Origin: Pseudomonas sp. CBZ-4
GTDB taxonomy: Bacteria > Pseudomonadota > Gammaproteobacteria > Pseudomonadales > Pseudomonadaceae
Assembly (NCBI RefSeq): GCF_000346755.1
Contig: NZ_ANNV01000004.1
Location: forward strand, 1 to 46,769
Length of the DNA stretch: 46,769 nucleotides
Direction: 5' to 3'
Shown here: positions 44,207-46,769 of the stretch, piece by piece
Position numbering within the stretch: position 1 is the first letter of the stretch
How the letters are laid out: each line of letters opens with the position of its first letter
The notes under the pieces: generated by a model
Databases searched by the model: none
Told to the model about the DNA's origin: nothing
Seen by the model: only the letters and a program-made list of their open reading frames with translations
Made by a program: the position numbers and the translations under genes

Positions 44207-44215
44207 GGAGGTGAT
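44207..44215 (+). promoter_or_regulatory. Unusually perfect but distant ribosome binding site of the usher gene
   Basis: GGAGGTGAT is a nine-base exact complement of the 16S rRNA 3' end, but 13 nt separate it from the ATG at 44229; the optimum is 5-9. A weaker AGGG sits closer (44218-44221). No in-frame alternative start fits the strong site better. The arrangement may tune usher synthesis. Confidence 0.55.
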
Positions 44216-44228
44216 ATAGGGTTCCTGC

Positions 44229-46715
44229 ATGTTTTTAATCAAGCGCAATGGATGGTCGCCGCTGCTGGTAGCCCTGGGTTTCAGTACAGCGTGCCAGGCC
44301 GAAGGCGATGAACAGTTCAATACCTCCTTCCTGCAAGGCGCGGCCTCCTCGGTCGATCTGCAAACGCTGCTGGCCAGCAGCAACGTCCTACCCGGTAATT
44401 ACCGGGTGGACTTGTATGGCAACGAAACCCTGGTAGGCCGCCGCGATATCGACTTCCGGCGCAACCCCGGCAGCGGCAGGATCGAGGCCTGCCTGACCCT
44501 GGACATGGTGCAACAACTGGGCGTCGATATCGCCAAGCTACAGGCCAGCGGCAAACTCGTCGGTGATGACCCTAACGCCTGTCTCGACCTGCCCGCGTTG
44601 ATCCCCGGTGCCAGCATGCGCTACGACGTGCCGCGCCTGCGCCTGTTGGTGAGCGTGCCGCAGATCGCCATGGAGCGTGGCCGCCGTGGTTACGTGGACC
44701 CGGCGCTGTGGGATGCCGGCGTGTCGGCGGCGTTCATCAACTACCAGTTGAGCAGCAACCGCAACAGCACCGAGGGGCAAAACACCCTGTCCAACAACCT
44801 CGGCCTGCGCAACGGCATCAACCTGGGCGGCTGGCGCTTGCGCAACGAGTCGAACTTCAACAGCAGCACCGACCGCCCGAGCACGTTCAAGAGCAACCGC
44901 AGCTACGTGCAACACGACGTGACCGCGTTGAAGGGCCAGTTCAGCGCCGGGGACATTTTCTCCGACGCCGACCTGTTCGACAGCGTGCGCTATCGCGGGG
45001 TCAAGCTGGGCTCCGACGACGGCATGCGCGCCGACAGCGAACGCGGCTATGCACCGATCATCCGCGGTATCGCGCAAACCAGCGCCACCGTGGAGATCCG
45101 CCAGAACAACTACATCCTCTACACCGCCAACGTGCCGCCCGGCCCGTTCGAGATCAGCGACATCTACCCCAGCGGCTCCAACGGCGACCTTGAAATCACC
45201 GTGATCGAAGCCGATGGCAGCCGCCGGGTCACGGTGCAGGCGTTTTCCAGCCTGCCGATCATGGTGCGCGAAGGCCAACTCAAATACAGCCTGTCGGCCG
45301 GCCAATACAACAGCAACAGCGACGGGCAACAGTCGCCGCAGTTTGTCAGCAGCACCCTGGCCTACGGCATCAGCAGCAATTTGTCCGGCATCGTCGGCGT
45401 GCAGGCCAGCCAGGACTTCAAGGCGATGTCCGTGGGTGTCGGGCGCAACACGCCGATCGGCGCCGTGTCGCTGGACATGACCCACTCCGCCAGCCGCACC
45501 TTCGGCCAGGCCGTCACGGGCAACAGCCTGCGCGCCTTGTATGCCAAGACCTTTACCGGCACCGACACCAGCTTCACCCTGGCGGCCTACCGCTACTCCA
45601 CCGAGGGCTATCGCACCCTCACCGAGCACGTCGAGGAACTGAGCAGCGACGGCCAACGGCGTACCGGCAACTCGAAAACCCGTACCGACCTCACCGTCAA
45701 CCAGAGCCTTGGCCGCAACCAGCATTACGGCAGCGTCTATATGAATGCCAGCGACCAGCGCTACTGGAGCCGTGGCGGTTCGCAAAGCCTGTCGGCGGGC
45801 TATAGCAACTATTGGGGTCAGGTGAGCTACAACGTTGGCGCCACCTACTCCAAGGATGTGGGCAACGCCGGGCCGTCGAACAATGACACCCTGATCAACC
45901 TGTCGCTGTCGTTTCCGCTCGGTTCGACCCCGCGCGCACCGAGGGCGTTTGTCTCCTCCAGCACACAGAAAAACAACGACACCACCCAAGTGGGCGTCAA
46001 CGGCTACCTGACCGATGACAGCGACACCTATTACTCGCTGCAAGGCGGCAACAGCAGCACCGGCGGCAGCACCGGCTCGGCCAACCTCAGCACGCGCACC
46101 TCAGTGGCGGATATCAGCGCCAGTTACAGCCAGGGCCGTGGCTACAACTCCCAGAGTCTCAATCTGGCCGGCTCGGTGGTCGGCCACGGCGGCGGGATCA
46201 ACCTGGGGCAAACCGTGGGCGAGACCTTTGCCCTGGCGCAAGTCGAAGGCGTGACCGGGGTGAACATCGGCAGTTTCTCCGGGGCCAGGACCGGCAGCAA
46301 TGGCTACGCGGTGGTGCCCAATGCGCAACCCTATCGGGTCAACTGGATCAGCCTCGACACCCGCGACATGGGGGTCGACATCGAGATCGACAACGCCACC
46401 CAACAAGTGGTGCCGCGACGCGGTGCCGTGGTGTTGGCGCGCTATGTCAGCAAGACCGGGCGCCGCGTGCAATTCGCGCTGTTCGATGCCAAGCAGCAGC
46501 CGATTCCGTTTGGTGCTTCAGTGGAAGACAGTGCGGGCAAGCAGATGGCGATTTCCGATCCCAATGGCAAGGCGCTGGCCTTGGTCGAGCAGGATGCAGG
46601 TACGTTGGTGATCAAGTGGGGTGAGCAGCAGTGCCGGGCGAGCTATGCGCTGGGGGAACGCAACAAGGCGTTGAACTATGAGCGGGTGGACTTGAGGTGC
46701 GCCCCGCAACCCTGA
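44229..46715 (+). CDS. Outer-membrane fimbrial usher (FimD/PapC/CupD3-like)
   Basis: Outer-membrane usher of 828 aa that receives chaperone-pilin complexes and threads the fimbria out. After the signal peptide comes an N-terminal periplasmic domain (FNTSFLQGAASSVDLQTLL), then the 24-strand barrel with the plug region (YAPIIRGIAQTSATVEIRQN, then GPFEISDIYPSGSNGDLEIT) and C-terminal periplasmic domains with GAVVLARYVSKTGRRVQFAL. The cysteine pair near the C-terminus (CRASY, DLRCAPQP) is typical. Length is complete. A REP arm begins 17 nt after the stop, so no adhesin or second chaperone gene follows immediately, unlike cupD. Confidence 0.95.
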   Translation: MFLIKRNGWSPLLVALGFSTACQAEGDEQFNTSFLQGAASSVDLQTLLASSNVLPGNYRVDLYGNETLVGRRDIDFRRNPGSGRIEACLTLDMVQQLGVDIAKLQASGKLVGDDPNACLDLPALIPGASMRYDVPRLRLLVSVPQIAMERGRRGYVDPALWDAGVSAAFINYQLSSNRNSTEGQNTLSNNLGLRNGINLGGWRLRNESNFNSSTDRPSTFKSNRSYVQHDVTALKGQFSAGDIFSDADLFDSVRYRGVKLGSDDGMRADSERGYAPIIRGIAQTSATVEIRQNNYILYTANVPPGPFEISDIYPSGSNGDLEITVIEADGSRRVTVQAFSSLPIMVREGQLKYSLSAGQYNSNSDGQQSPQFVSSTLAYGISSNLSGIVGVQASQDFKAMSVGVGRNTPIGAVSLDMTHSASRTFGQAVTGNSLRALYAKTFTGTDTSFTLAAYRYSTEGYRTLTEHVEELSSDGQRRTGNSKTRTDLTVNQSLGRNQHYGSVYMNASDQRYWSRGGSQSLSAGYSNYWGQVSYNVGATYSKDVGNAGPSNNDTLINLSLSFPLGSTPRAPRAFVSSSTQKNNDTTQVGVNGYLTDDSDTYYSLQGGNSSTGGSTGSANLSTRTSVADISASYSQGRGYNSQSLNLAGSVVGHGGGINLGQTVGETFALAQVEGVTGVNIGSFSGARTGSNGYAVVPNAQPYRVNWISLDTRDMGVDIEIDNATQQVVPRRGAVVLARYVSKTGRRVQFALFDAKQQPIPFGASVEDSAGKQMAISDPNGKALALVEQDAGTLVIKWGEQQCRASYALGERNKALNYERVDLRCAPQP

Positions 46716-46732
46716 GACCACCACTGAACAAC

Positions 46733-46769
46733 TGTGGGAGCTGGCTTGCCTGCGATAGCGGTGTATCAG
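46733..46769. repeat. REP element cut by the window end
   Basis: The left REP arm TGTGGGAGCTGGCTTGCCTG and GATAGCGGTG continue to the last base; an inverted partner is expected just beyond. It suggests that the fimbrial transcription unit may end, or is interrupted, after the usher. Confidence 0.85.

Overview
The window looks like chromosome of a Pseudomonas, most likely the P. fluorescens group. Gene density and GC are high. Core genes occur in Pseudomonas order (glnS-cysS beside ppiB-lpxH), there is a six-gene Mrp/Pha antiporter operon, and intergenic gaps carry back-to-back REP palindromes with the arm GTGGGAGCTGGCTTGCCTGC. No tRNA, rRNA, CRISPR array, integrase or transposase is visible.

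Layout. 190-5884: a TetR regulator divergent from a four-gene tripartite ABC exporter (ATPase, permease, outer-membrane channel, adaptor). 5988-13127 (minus): a branched-chain-amino-acid-type ABC uptake operon with an FAD/NAD(P) protein at its 3' end and a degenerate acyl-CoA-synthetase-like gene at its 5' end. 13312-16226 (minus): an organosulfur cluster with an LLM flavin monooxygenase, a remnant of one SfnB-like dehydrogenase, and a second such dehydrogenase split by an in-frame amber codon. A sigma-54 type -24/-12 promoter precedes it. 16381-17966: an XRE-cupin regulator divergent from an EamA exporter. 18152-24191: the Mrp/Pha Na+(K+)/H+ antiporter. 24217-25116: a REP-bounded island with one small DUF6124-like gene behind an elaborate RNA leader. 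25200-29810: cysS, glnS, ppiB, lpxH. 29949-34608 (minus): an EmrAB/NodT-type MFS efflux operon led by its MarR regulator. 34772-46715: two hybrid histidine kinases, an EAL-domain response regulator, a frameshifted LuxR-type response regulator and a chaperone/usher fimbrial operon, resembling the Pvr/Rcs-cupD locus of P. aeruginosa PAPI-1.

The most interesting signal is at 24417-24641. A 75-nt three-hairpin RNA fold carries two short antisense segments. They match two target segments located upstream of it (24442-24465) and again over the ribosome binding site of the small downstream gene (24604-24641). This is the logic of the phage P1/P7 c4 RNA and the P4 CI RNA (seqA/seqB/seqC), here in front of a chromosomal orphan gene with no phage genes around it. 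A terminator hairpin with a competing hairpin lies between the upstream target and the antisense RNA.

Other leads: 14-bp RcsB-box-like sites upstream of both the first kinase and the fimbrial subunit, next to an RcsB-like gene that is frameshifted before its DNA-binding domain; paired palindromic operators in the MarR promoter; and several decaying genes (sfnB-like, its tandem paralog, the synthetase-like gene).
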